Below, in pieces: positions 6,803 to 13,827 of a stretch of DNA of 13,827 nt (the stretch's first letter is position 1; every line of letters starts with the position of its first letter). The position numbers were made by a program, and so were the translations under genes. The notes under the pieces were generated by a model. It was not told the DNA's origin and made no database searches. It saw nothing but the letters and a program-made list of their open reading frames with translations. Source of the DNA: an uncultured Brevibacterium sp. (lineage in GTDB: Bacteria; Actinomycetota; Actinomycetes; Actinomycetales; Brevibacteriaceae). The stretch is from NCBI GenBank assembly GCA_902489185.1, contig CABTZC010000021.1, positions 1-13,827 on the forward strand, given 5' to 3'.

Positions 6803-7351
6803 ATGGAGAACAACTTCACTGCCCAGGATGTGGCTCGCATGATCGAGTCCGGCGAACTGCGGGTCAAGCACTCAGCGCGCCGAAAGAAAACTGTGACGCT
6901 CAAAAGAAGCGGCGGGCGGTGGGAATTGGCAGCGCCCGTACATTACGACGCGCGCGGTGAGCTCGCACAGATCGCTCAGCTCCTGACACGACTGAGCGCC
7001 AAAAGCGGTGCGGGGGCGTCCGATGAGGACCTCCTCGCGCGTGCCCGAACCCTCAACTCCACATACTTCAAGGACGACATCGAACCTCAGTCGGTGAAGT
7101 GGGTCGAAAATCAGAACTCCCGTTGGGCGTCGTGTTCGCCAGCGTCACATTCCATTCGCGTGTCCCACCGGCTACAAGCTGTGCCTGAGTGGGTGCTCGA
7201 TGCAGTGCTCGTCCACGAGCTTGCGCACTTGCGAGAAAGCGACCACGGGCCACGCTTTCGTGAGCTCACAGACCGATACGCGCGATCCCGTGACGCAGAC
7301 ATTTTCCTTGAGGGTTTCAGCCGCGGTATTGACTACGGGTCGCCGCAATAA
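6803..7351 (+). CDS. YgjP/DUF45-type zinc metallopeptidase
   Basis: A 182-residue protein of the YgjP-like (DUF45, SprT-related) metallopeptidase family. The catalytic helix reads VHELAHLRESDHGPRF (137-152). It gives the HExxH pair H138 and H142 with E139, and the third zinc ligand H148 in the family's usual spacing. The preceding block WVENQNSRWASCS (100-112) matches the family's conserved W-x-S-x-x-WGSC-like strand. The basic N-terminal segment KHSARRKKT (22-30) also fits the family, where a short RRS-like stretch is usual. The substrate is unknown. The start at 6803 is preferred to an in-frame ATG at 6719, because the extra 28 residues would overlay DnaA-box-like DNA and do not resemble the family. 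Translation may be leaderless. The 3' end overlaps the convergent NUDIX gene by 35 bases. Confidence 0.85.
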   Translation: MENNFTAQDVARMIESGELRVKHSARRKKTVTLKRSGGRWELAAPVHYDARGELAQIAQLLTRLSAKSGAGASDEDLLARARTLNSTYFKDDIEPQSVKWVENQNSRWASCSPASHSIRVSHRLQAVPEWVLDAVLVHELAHLRESDHGPRFRELTDRYARSRDADIFLEGFSRGIDYGSPQ

Positions 7352-7868
7352 GGCCTGGAAGGCGCTGAGGCAGGTCATCGACGATTGTGCCCGGCAAATC
7401 ATCGACGGGAAACCACTTCACATCCAGTGACTCGTCTGAAACCTGCGTGGGGGCCTCCGGGCTCAGCACCGCCCCATACACAATGTCGTGATGCGTGGCG
7501 CACGTGCCAAACGCCCCAGGCAAATCATGAGAGTGGACGTCGACGGGGTGAGGTGACAACCAAGGAAAGTCCTGCACACCGGACTCTTCATGTGCTTCGC
7601 GCAGTGCTGTGTGGCGCACAGTGGCATCCTCTGGTTCCACATGGCCACCGAACTGCACCCAGAACCGTCCTTTTGCGTGATGGGTGAGGAGCACGCGCGT
7701 GAAGTCGGGGGAGAAGACCACACAACTGGCCGTCACATGAGCGGGTCCGCCGGAACGGTCTAGCGGGCGGGAGGTGCTGGAAACGAATTCGGTGACGGAC
7801 ATCGCCGAGGTGGTTGCCACCTCGGCGAGGGTGCGCACCGTGTGCGCGATGCGCGGGTCAGCCGTCAC
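7317..7868 (-). CDS. NUDIX hydrolase
   Basis: A 183-residue Nudix protein with an N-terminal helical extension (about 1-44) followed by the Nudix fold. The Nudix box runs from G75 to V98: GGHVEPED at its start, then R90-E91, E94-E95 and G97. The first acidic residue comes as E80-D81 with one extra residue before REAxEE. This is the GGHxExxD form I know from a group of actinobacterial Nudix proteins, so the fold should be catalytic. The substrate cannot be deduced. The GTG start at 7868 overlaps the TGA stop of the upstream DUF2342 gene (GTGA), so it is probably the second gene of that operon, translated by coupling. It converges on the DUF45 gene, with the last 35 bases shared on opposite strands. 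Confidence 0.88.
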   Translation of the reverse strand: MTADPRIAHTVRTLAEVATTSAMSVTEFVSSTSRPLDRSGGPAHVTASCVVFSPDFTRVLLTHHAKGRFWVQFGGHVEPEDATVRHTALREAHEESGVQDFPWLSPHPVDVHSHDLPGAFGTCATHHDIVYGAVLSPEAPTQVSDESLDVKWFPVDDLPGTIVDDLPQRLPGLIAATRSQYRG

Positions 7869-9175
7869 GACTCTTCTTCAAGGAGGCGACGCAAAGCTTC
7901 GTCCATGTCGTCCTCCGTTTGTGCCTGTTCTGAGTGGCGCTCGGAGTATCCCAGAGGGTCGTCGAGGTCGGCGTTAGTGGGCAGAGCGTCAGGGTGTGAG
8001 AATACTGCGTCTCGTGCCTGCGCGCCTTCCGAGGACTCAAGGTACGTGAACAGAGCTGCCGCGTCGCGTAGACGCGTGGGCGTCAGGTCGAGACCAATGA
8101 GCTGGCTCAACGCGTTCTCTGAATCGGATGTCGTGGTGGTGCGGCGCCTGAGTGCCTCGCGGATTTCGTCGCGCTGTTCCAGAGCCTCGCACGCGTTGTA
8201 GGCCACGACATCGGCCCATCCGGCTACCGTGGACACAATACGGGTGAGGGACTCTTTTGCCTGCTCGCCTTCCTCCGTGGACACCGGCTTGAATATACCG
8301 TTGCGCAGTTCCTCTGTGGCTTCGTGCAGGTTCTGTGGGTCGATATTGCCCATCATGTCGTGAATATTGGAGGAGTCGACTTCCACGTTTGACGCGTACT
8401 TGGCAAACGCGGTCCGGATGTGGCCGGCCAACCACGGGGTTGAGGCGAACAGTGCGCGCTTGGCTAGCTCCACGCACGCCACGAAAATGCGCAACTGCGT
8501 GTGGTCGAGGTCGAGCTCGGCCGCAGCGCCAGAGATGTTGGACTCGATCAGTGCTGGGGCGTCAAGGATGGGCAGGTTGTAGTCCGTGCCAGTGAGAACA
8601 CTTCCAGACAGCGTGCCCAGGGCCTCGCCAATCTGTGCCCCAAAGAGCGACGCAGACATGTTCGTCATCATCGATGACATTGACGACATGAACGGGCGCA
8701 TTTCTTCAGGAATCTGGTCGGACATGGATTCGGTGAACGTGCGTGACATATTCGCCTGAATAGGTTGGGCGATTTCCACCCACCCATCGACTGACCGTGT
8801 GGCCCAATCCTTCCGTGTCAAACTCTGAGGTTCGTTAGTCGTGGTGAAGTCGGTGACGCGTTCGAGCCACAGTTCAGCCAAGCGGAACGCGTCGTGGGTA
8901 GCGCGCGAGACTTCTTCTGTCACGCTGGGGTCAGGCGTGGGAACCTTGCTGGCTGCAGTCTGGTGCGCGACATCGCCGGCTCCTCGTGAATGCCCCATAA
9001 GGCCTTGTATTTGACCGAGAAAGGACGACAGCATGTTTGCGTCGATCGGAATGCCGCCTGCAGGGAACTGTCCCTGAGCACCTCCCTGTGCGCCGCTTGC
9101 GCCGAAAAGCATTCCAAACAGGTTGTTGAGTGGGTCATCGCCCGATGAATCTTTGTCGCGATCCTTCTCGCTCAT
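7865..9175 (-). CDS. DUF2342 (zincin-like hydrolase, TIGR03624-type) protein with degenerate metal site
   Basis: A 436-residue protein of the actinobacterial DUF2342 family; M. tuberculosis Rv3195 is the positional counterpart. Residues 1-65 are low-complexity and Gly/Gln-rich (LFGMLFGASGAQGGAQG). The body starts near 80 with helical segments and a Met/Ser-rich stretch (160-175). The family core FVACVELAKRALFASTPWL (231-249) is recognisable. The position usually reading (H/R)EAAH is VELAK (235-239), so only the Glu is kept. The downstream segment usually written VEGW reads VAGW (317-320). The zinc site is therefore probably lost. The start is the ATG at 9175, where GGGAG (9185-9181 on the minus strand) lies five bases upstream; a longer open frame to 9295 has no such signal. 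The tail is very acidic. The gene is coupled to the downstream NUDIX gene. Confidence 0.8.
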   Translation of the reverse strand: MSEKDRDKDSSGDDPLNNLFGMLFGASGAQGGAQGQFPAGGIPIDANMLSSFLGQIQGLMGHSRGAGDVAHQTAASKVPTPDPSVTEEVSRATHDAFRLAELWLERVTDFTTTNEPQSLTRKDWATRSVDGWVEIAQPIQANMSRTFTESMSDQIPEEMRPFMSSMSSMMTNMSASLFGAQIGEALGTLSGSVLTGTDYNLPILDAPALIESNISGAAAELDLDHTQLRIFVACVELAKRALFASTPWLAGHIRTAFAKYASNVEVDSSNIHDMMGNIDPQNLHEATEELRNGIFKPVSTEEGEQAKESLTRIVSTVAGWADVVAYNACEALEQRDEIREALRRRTTTTSDSENALSQLIGLDLTPTRLRDAAALFTYLESSEGAQARDAVFSHPDALPTNADLDDPLGYSERHSEQAQTEDDMDEALRRLLEEES

Positions 9176-9354
9176 CGTTTCTCCCTTAGTTTGCTTGTTT
9201 AAAAGCGTAACGATTGAACTTGAAAAAGCCTTCCATGCTGCAGGTGCGTTCGACTGTTTTTCGTTGTGAGCGAACGAACGGTGGAGGTTCGGCAATGTCT
9301 AGGGTGACGAGTGAATCGGCTAGACTAGTTGTGCTTTAAAGAAAGGAACGTTGC
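9176..9354. promoter_or_regulatory. Divergent intergenic region between the DUF2342 and PDZ/Lon-like genes
   Basis: This 179-base region holds ribosome binding sites for both directions: GGGAG for DUF2342 (9181-9185, minus strand) and AAAGGAA at 9342-9348 for the PDZ gene. A plus-strand -10-like TAGACT lies at 9321-9326, about 30 bases before the PDZ start, without a clear -35. On the minus strand TTCAAG followed about 16 bases later by TTAAAC could serve DUF2342. GTTCG and CGAAC form a short inverted repeat across about 9248-9275. None of these promoter calls is strong. Confidence 0.35.
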
Positions 9355-10431
9355 GTGAGTACGAGTGCCCAGGCGAAAACGCCTAAAAAGCGACTCCACG
9401 TAACAACCATTTCCACTCTCGTGACGTACGGGCTCGTCATCATCGCGGCCCTCATTCCTGTCCCGTATTTGGTTGAAATGCCCGGCCCGGTTTTCAACAC
9501 GCTGGGTGAGCATGAAGGGACCGAGGTCGTTACTATCTCGGGTGCGAAAACCTACCCCACCTCGGGAACCTTGGATATGCTCACTGTCGCCGTGGCCGGC
9601 GGCCCCGGCAGACAGGTGTACCCATCACAAGCCGTGTGGTCGGTGGTGAAAAAGAAGGACACTGTCGTTCCCAGCGAGGCCTACTACCCGCTGACCACCA
9701 CGCGCGACCAAGTCACGCAGGAAAACAACGCGCAGATGGCAAGCTCGCAAGACTATGCGGTGGCGGCCGCTTTGAACCACCTCGGTAAGAAATACACAAC
9801 ACGGTTGGGCATTGGAAGCGTGGCACAAGGCGCGGCTGTCGAAGGTGCCGTGGAGCCTGGCGACATTATTACAGCACTCAACGGTGAAAAAATTACGGGC
9901 AGTGCTGACGACATCACCCGGATGCAGGACACGGTTGCGAAGGGTGACCCAGTAGAACTGGACATTGAGCGCGACGGCAAGAAACGACACGAAAAGGTCA
10001 CTCCTAAGGGCACGGCTGACGGGCCCAAGCTGGGCGTAGTGTTAGCGCCCACATATGACTTTCCGATCGACGTGAAATTCAACCTCGAAGATGTGGGAGG
10101 ACCCAGCGCTGGGTTAGTGTTTGCGCTCACTATCATCGACAAGCTGGAACCCGGCGACATGACCAACGGGAAGCGCATCGCGGGCACCGGGCAGATTACC
10201 GAAGACGGAACCGTGCGCCCGATTGGTGGAGCCAGGCAGAAAGTTGCAGCTGCCAACGAAGCGGGAAATGACTACTTTTTGAGCCCAGCGGACAACTGTG
10301 CTGAAGCAGCGCGGGCCGCACAGGGGCTCGACATGAAAGTGATTCGCATCGACACGCTAGACACGGCAGTCAATGCCATTGATGCGATTGCACACGATGA
10401 CATCGGCACAGTCACCATGTGCTCTGGGTAG
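9355..10431 (+). CDS. Membrane-anchored PDZ / Lon-like (S16) serine protease
   Basis: A 358-residue protein of the YlbL type. Residues 1-17 are basic and cytoplasmic, and 18-36 form one transmembrane anchor. EMPGPVFNTLG (41-51) is the conserved segment after the anchor. A PDZ domain covers about 140-215, with the binding-loop region around LGIGSVAQGAAVEGAVEPGD (151-170). The Lon-like proteolytic domain covers about 230-350, with the catalytic Ser251 in GGPSAGL and Lys296 in GGARQKV; the dyad is intact. No ATPase domain is present, so it should be an ATP-independent extracytoplasmic protease. The GTG start has AAAGGAA six bases upstream. The UPF0182 gene follows 12 bases after the stop, and the same pair is adjacent in M. 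tuberculosis (Rv3194c-Rv3193c), which suggests a shared envelope function. Confidence 0.92.
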   Translation: MSTSAQAKTPKKRLHVTTISTLVTYGLVIIAALIPVPYLVEMPGPVFNTLGEHEGTEVVTISGAKTYPTSGTLDMLTVAVAGGPGRQVYPSQAVWSVVKKKDTVVPSEAYYPLTTTRDQVTQENNAQMASSQDYAVAAALNHLGKKYTTRLGIGSVAQGAAVEGAVEPGDIITALNGEKITGSADDITRMQDTVAKGDPVELDIERDGKKRHEKVTPKGTADGPKLGVVLAPTYDFPIDVKFNLEDVGGPSAGLVFALTIIDKLEPGDMTNGKRIAGTGQITEDGTVRPIGGARQKVAAANEAGNDYFLSPADNCAEAARAAQGLDMKVIRIDTLDTAVNAIDAIAHDDIGTVTMCSG

Positions 10432-10432
10432 C

Positions 10433-10438
10433 AAGGAG
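10433..10438 (+). promoter_or_regulatory. Ribosome binding site setting a TTG start for the UPF0182 gene
   Basis: AAGGAG lies five bases before TTG at 10444. There is no ATG or GTG at suitable spacing, and the predicted protein begins with a short polar stretch leading into the first membrane segment, so the TTG start is well supported. Confidence 0.75.
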
Positions 10439-10443
10439 AACGG

Positions 10444-13401
10444 TTGAGTACACCAAGCCAAAAAACGAAGAAGCCTTCACCGCTATTGCTGACTCTTGGA
10501 GCAGTAGCTGTACTTCTGGTTTTGTTCGTGGTGTTCGCGCAAGTTTTCACAGAAGCTCTGTGGTTCCAACAGCTGGGGTTCTTGCAGGTTTTCACTACGG
10601 AGTGGATCGCTAAGATCATTCTCTTTTTCGTTGGCGTGCTCATCATGGGTGGGGCTATCTGGTTTCCTTTAATGCTCGCGTATAAGAAACGCCCGGTGTA
10701 TGCCCCTACTTCCCCACGCCAAGAAAACCTTGACCGGTACCGGGAAGCAATTGAGCCGCTGCGTCGGGTGGTCACGATTGTCGTTCCAGCCGTTATTGGT
10801 GTCATGGGTGGTGTAGCGCTGTCAGCCGCGTGGCAACAGGCTCTTCTTTTTGTTAACGCGAGTGAGTTTGGGCAAAAAGATCCTCAGTTCAACATGGACT
10901 TGGGTTTCTACATGTTCCATTTCCCGTTACTCCGCACGGTCGCGGACTACGTTGCCATGGCGCTGCTACTGTCCCTCATTGCAGCAGTCATCGCCCACTA
11001 CCTCATGGGAGGAATCCGCCCAGGTGATGACTCCAAACTGACCGTGTCAAAAACAGCTCGCTACCACCTCGCGATTTCAGCCGGTCTACTCATCCTGGCA
11101 CAGGGCGTTCGCTTGTTCCTCCAGCGGTACTCCGTCCTGACATCGACGGGTGGTCTGATGACGGGTGCTTCCTACAAAGATGTAAACATCACATTGCCGG
11201 CGATGTTGATTGTTGCGATTGCAGCGGTTGTGGTTGCGCTGATCATGGCGGCTAATGCGTTCCGTAACGTGTGGAAACTGTCAATCGTTTCTGTTCTGAT
11301 GCTGCTGATTCTTGGGGCTGTATCAATTGTTGCGTTACCTGCAACCGTGCAACAGTTGCAGGTGCAACCGTCCGAACAGAGCCTGGAAAAGGAATACCTT
11401 CAGCGCAACATCGACGCGACACGTCACGCATATGGAATCGGTGATGTGGAAGTCATCCCGTACTCGCCGTCGACTGATGGTAAATCCGGCGCCTTGCGCA
11501 AAGATGCTCAAACAGCGGCGTCGATTCGTCTATTGGATCCGAATCTGGTGTCGGACACGTTCCGCCAGATCCAGCAGCAACGTCCGTTCTATTCGTTCCC
11601 TGAACAGCTCGACGTTGACCGCTACAACATTAACGATGAAATGCAGGACACGGTGATCGCGGTCCGTGAGCTCAACCCCGCGTCACAAGCTGATTCGTCG
11701 TGGCTGAACCAGGCCGTTGTCTATACGCACGGTTTTGGTGTGGTTGCTGCATACGGTAACCGGCAGGGTGGCGATGGACAGCCTGCTTTCTTGGAAGCGA
11801 ACATTCCACCTACCGGTGAGCTGGGGGAGTACGAGCCACGGATTTACTTTGGTGAGCGGTCACCTCGGTATTCGATTGTGGGTGCCCCTGAAGGTGCAGA
11901 CCCACGCGAAATTGACTACCCCGCTGACAACGAAGACGGCGGCGCCCAGGTGTACAACACCTTCAAGGGTGACGGCGGGCCCAGTGTGGGCAACTTCTTT
12001 AACCGCTTGCTGTTTGCCATTAAGTTCCAAGACGAACAGATTGTTCTGTCGGATGCGCTGAACTCAGAGTCACAGATTCTGTTTAACCGCTCACCTCGTG
12101 AGCGTGCGCAGAAGGTTGCGCCGTTCTTGCAGATCGACGGTGACCCGTACCCGGCTGTTGTTGATGGCCGCGTGCAGTGGATTATGGATGGGTACACCAC
12201 GTCTAAGGAGTACCCATACTCCACACCACAGGTACTGCAGGACGCAACGCAAGACTCAAACACGCAGCGTTCGGGCACTACGGCGGCCTTGCCTCCGCAG
12301 CAGGTGAACTACATCCGTAACTCGGTCAAGGTCACTGTTGACGCGTATGACGGATCAGTCAAGCTGTATAAATGGGATGACGAAGATCCCGTGCTTAAGA
12401 CGTGGTCCAAGATCTTCCCTGACATGGTGAAACCAATGTCAGAAATGAGTGGGGATCTCATGAGCCACGTGCGGTACCCAGAAGACATGTTTAAGGTGCA
12501 GCGTTCACTGCTGACGCGTTACCACGTGGACGATGCGAACTCGTTCTACACGGGGCAGGACTTCTGGACAACCCCGACCGACCCCACGGTGAATCAAGAG
12601 TCGCGTCTGATGCAGCCACCGTTCTACTTGACGTTGCAGATGCCAAATCAGGACGCGCCTGCGTTCTCACTGACGTCGTCATTTATTCCACGACCCACCG
12701 AAGGGCAGACGCGTAACAACCTCACTGGATTCCTGGCTGCCAATGCAGACGCGGGTAATGAGAAGGGCGTCAAGCACGACGACTATGGAAAGCTGCGTCT
12801 GCTCCAGCTTCCGCGCAACACGACGTTCCCAGGTCCGGGTCAAGCGCAGAACAACTTCAACACTGAGCCCAATGTTCAGTCGAGTTTGAACCTTCTGCGC
12901 CAAGGTGAGTCAAAGGTGCAGAACGGTAACTTGCTGACACTTCCGGTTGCTGGTGGTCTGTTGTACATCCAGCCGGTGTATGTGCGTTCGGCCGGTGAAA
13001 CTTCGTACCCAGTGCTCCAACGTGTGTTGGTGGCGTTCGGTGAGCAGATCGGGTTCGCACCTACTCTCGATGAAGCTCTTGACCAGGTATTCGGGGGAGA
13101 CTCCGGAGCGCGTGCTGGTGACGCGGACTCTTCGGGTGGAGCCAGTGAAGGGGAGAAGGGTGGTGCCGATGCTGGCGAAGAGAAGAAGAAGCCTGCGCGC
13201 GAACCAAACCTTCAGAAGGCGCTTGAGGATGCGCGAAACGCCATGAAGGAATCTGACCAGGCGCTTAAGAACGGTGACTGGAAGAAGTACGGTGAAGCTC
13301 AAGAGCGCCTGCGTAAGGCACTCGACGAAGCCGGAAAACTCCAGGACCAGCCGGCTAACGGCGGCCAGGGTGACCACGGCGGCGGTCAGGGTGAAGGCTA
13401 G
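10444..13401 (+). CDS. UPF0182 family seven-helix membrane protein
   Basis: A 985-residue protein, close to the usual size of the UPF0182 family (M. tuberculosis Rv3193c is about 990). The N-terminal third has seven hydrophobic helices at about 13-35, 54-79, 109-130, 163-188, 207-226, 250-272 and 278-299. A large, probably extracytoplasmic domain covers about 300-883, with recognisable stretches such as YGIGDVEV, NPASQADSSW, VYTHGFGVVAAYG and EPRIYFGE. The C-terminal 100 residues hold a Gly/Ser/acidic linker (884-920), a charged helix (about 922-965, with GDWKKYGEAQERL) and a Gly-rich end. The function of the family is unknown. Translation starts at a TTG with AAGGAG upstream, 12 bases after the PDZ protease gene, so the two genes form an operon. 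No clear terminator separates it from the tRNA gene. Confidence 0.93.
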   Translation: MSTPSQKTKKPSPLLLTLGAVAVLLVLFVVFAQVFTEALWFQQLGFLQVFTTEWIAKIILFFVGVLIMGGAIWFPLMLAYKKRPVYAPTSPRQENLDRYREAIEPLRRVVTIVVPAVIGVMGGVALSAAWQQALLFVNASEFGQKDPQFNMDLGFYMFHFPLLRTVADYVAMALLLSLIAAVIAHYLMGGIRPGDDSKLTVSKTARYHLAISAGLLILAQGVRLFLQRYSVLTSTGGLMTGASYKDVNITLPAMLIVAIAAVVVALIMAANAFRNVWKLSIVSVLMLLILGAVSIVALPATVQQLQVQPSEQSLEKEYLQRNIDATRHAYGIGDVEVIPYSPSTDGKSGALRKDAQTAASIRLLDPNLVSDTFRQIQQQRPFYSFPEQLDVDRYNINDEMQDTVIAVRELNPASQADSSWLNQAVVYTHGFGVVAAYGNRQGGDGQPAFLEANIPPTGELGEYEPRIYFGERSPRYSIVGAPEGADPREIDYPADNEDGGAQVYNTFKGDGGPSVGNFFNRLLFAIKFQDEQIVLSDALNSESQILFNRSPRERAQKVAPFLQIDGDPYPAVVDGRVQWIMDGYTTSKEYPYSTPQVLQDATQDSNTQRSGTTAALPPQQVNYIRNSVKVTVDAYDGSVKLYKWDDEDPVLKTWSKIFPDMVKPMSEMSGDLMSHVRYPEDMFKVQRSLLTRYHVDDANSFYTGQDFWTTPTDPTVNQESRLMQPPFYLTLQMPNQDAPAFSLTSSFIPRPTEGQTRNNLTGFLAANADAGNEKGVKHDDYGKLRLLQLPRNTTFPGPGQAQNNFNTEPNVQSSLNLLRQGESKVQNGNLLTLPVAGGLLYIQPVYVRSAGETSYPVLQRVLVAFGEQIGFAPTLDEALDQVFGGDSGARAGDADSSGGASEGEKGGADAGEEKKKPAREPNLQKALEDARNAMKESDQALKNGDWKKYGEAQERLRKALDEAGKLQDQPANGGQGDHGGGQGEG

Positions 13402-13436
13402 TGAGCGTCGAGTGGCGAGGATCACGTGCTGTTTGT

Positions 13437-13465
13437 TTGGTGGTTACGCATTCTTAACGTATAGT
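13437..13465 (+). promoter_or_regulatory. Promoter of the tRNA-fMet gene
   Basis: TTGGTG at 13437-13442 and TATAGT at 13460-13465 are separated by 17 bases. Transcription would start near 13472, about five bases before the tRNA. The -10 differs from consensus by one base; the -35 matches only TTG. Confidence 0.6.
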
Positions 13466-13476
13466 TGTATGTGCGC

Positions 13477-13553
13477 CGCGGGGTGGAGCAGCTAGGTAGC
13501 TCGCCGGGCTCATAACCCGGAGGTCGGAGGTTCGAATCCTCCCCCCGCCACCA
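13477..13553 (+). tRNA. Initiator tRNA-fMet (anticodon CAT)
   Basis: A complete 77-base cloverleaf with encoded CCA. The acceptor arm CGCGGGG (13477-13483) faces CCCCGCC (13543-13549), with positions 1 and 72 unpaired (C opposite C). The D-stem is GAGC/GCTC (13486-13489 and 13499-13502). The anticodon arm is CCGGG-CTCATAA-CCCGG (13504-13520). The T-arm is GGAGG-TTCGAAT-CCTCC (13526-13542), followed by discriminator A13550 and CCA. The 1:72 mismatch and the three G:C pairs next to the anticodon loop are the known initiator identity features, so this is not an elongator tRNA-Met or tRNA-Ile2. Confidence 0.97.
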
Positions 13554-13557
13554 AGAC

Positions 13558-13593
13558 AAAGCCCGCTTTACCAGATCTGGTAAAGCGGGCTTT
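13558..13593. terminator. Bidirectional intrinsic terminator, perfect 36-bp palindrome
   Basis: The palindrome begins AAAGCCCGCTTTACC (13558-13572), has AGATCT at its centre and ends with the exact reverse complement. RNA from either strand forms a GC-rich stem of about 15 bp flanked by A and U runs. It starts five bases after the tRNA and lies between the tRNA and the convergent minus-strand gene ending at 13681, so it can serve both. The U-tract is short (TTT, then CGCG on the plus strand). Confidence 0.85.
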
Positions 13594-13680
13594 CGCGTGT
13601 CCTGCGAGAACTTAGACTAAAGTGGCACACATCGAGAATCCCCGGGTTATAGGCCAAAAAGTGTGTATGGGCCTGGCGTG

Positions 13681-13827
13681 TCAGGGGTGTCTTCCGGCCC
13701 ATCCTTGTCGGAGTTTGATGCCGTCTTCGTAGGTGAAGCCGGTGTCGTATTCTGCGGGTCCGATGGGTTCGTCGGGTTGTGTGTTGGTGTGTGGTTTTGG
13801 TGGGTTCCAGTGGGTTTCGGTGACGAA
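13681..13827 (-). CDS. C-terminal end of an unidentified protein (5' end outside the window)
   Basis: On the minus strand an open frame enters at 13827 and ends at TGA (13683-13681), giving 48 residues. The first part is Pro/Thr/His-rich (THWNPPKPHTNTQPDEPIG), followed by AEYDTGFTYEDG and ending QGWAGRHP. The codon pattern (third position C or A, few rare codons) and the terminator placed just downstream support a real gene end. A hydrophilic, Trp-containing tail of this kind could belong to the DUF222/HNH endonuclease-like proteins common in actinobacteria, but that is a guess; I do not recognise it. The 87 bases between this stop and the terminator show nothing further. Confidence 0.5.
   Translation of the reverse strand, partial: FVTETHWNPPKPHTNTQPDEPIGPAEYDTGFTYEDGIKLRQGWAGRHP

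Noticed and set aside
9176..9295. Longer N-terminus of the DUF2342 protein
   Set aside because: There is no ribosome binding site at 9295, the residues look unlike the family, and the ATG at 9175 has a clear GGGAG.
13750..13815. G/T-rich low-complexity stretch as a repeat
   Set aside because: Read on the minus strand it is simply a Pro/Thr/His-rich coding segment of the partial gene ending at 13681.

Overview
The window is a stretch of actinobacterial chromosome of moderate G+C by eye, lower than Streptomyces or mycobacteria. It could come from one of the lower-GC Micrococcales or Actinomycetales, but I cannot name a genus. The evidence is gene order. An AdnB-type helicase-nuclease, nudC, uvrD2, an E1/ThiF-like protein, a DUF2342 protein, a PDZ/Lon-like protease and a UPF0182 membrane protein occur in the order and orientation I know from the Mycobacterium tuberculosis Rv3201c-Rv3193c block. 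The mycobacterial whiB7, ABC1-kinase and mycoredoxin genes of that block are absent here.

Layout. 2-1243 (+): the 3' end of a RecB/AdnB-like helicase-nuclease gene. 1258-2331 (-): a phosphotransferase-fold protein whose catalytic loop looks dead. 2413-5426 (+): a nudC-uvrD2 operon with a 4-base GTGA overlap. 5387-6283 (-): an E1/ThiF-like protein of the TOMM cyclodehydratase type, overlapping the end of uvrD2. 6284-6802: a 519-base gene-free region. 6803-7351 (+): a YgjP/DUF45 metallopeptidase. 7317-9175 (-): a DUF2342 gene followed by a translationally coupled NUDIX gene. 9355-13401 (+): a PDZ/Lon-like protease and a UPF0182 membrane protein, 12 bases apart. 13477-13553 (+): initiator tRNA-fMet with its own promoter and a palindromic terminator. 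13681-13827 (-): the C-terminal end of an unidentified protein.

The most unusual part is the gap at 6284-6802. It contains four perfect TTATCCACA DnaA boxes, several near matches, and four inverted repeats. One inverted repeat has a stem of about 20 bp and carries a perfect DnaA box in its loop. No dnaA, dnaN or other origin-flanking gene is present, so this looks like an extra-origin DnaA-binding locus (titration, reactivation or regulation) rather than oriC. That reading is inference.

A second theme is loss of catalytic or metal-binding residues in conserved housekeeping-neighbourhood proteins. The phosphotransferase lacks the catalytic Asp and Asn of the Brenner motif. NudC has no zinc-ribbon cysteines. 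The DUF2342 protein lacks the histidines of its HExxH-like helix. The two helicases, by contrast, are intact wherever they can be read. The genes group into DNA repair (adnB, uvrD2), nucleotide and RNA-cap hydrolysis (nudC, NUDIX), and envelope proteolysis or membrane functions (PDZ protease, UPF0182).
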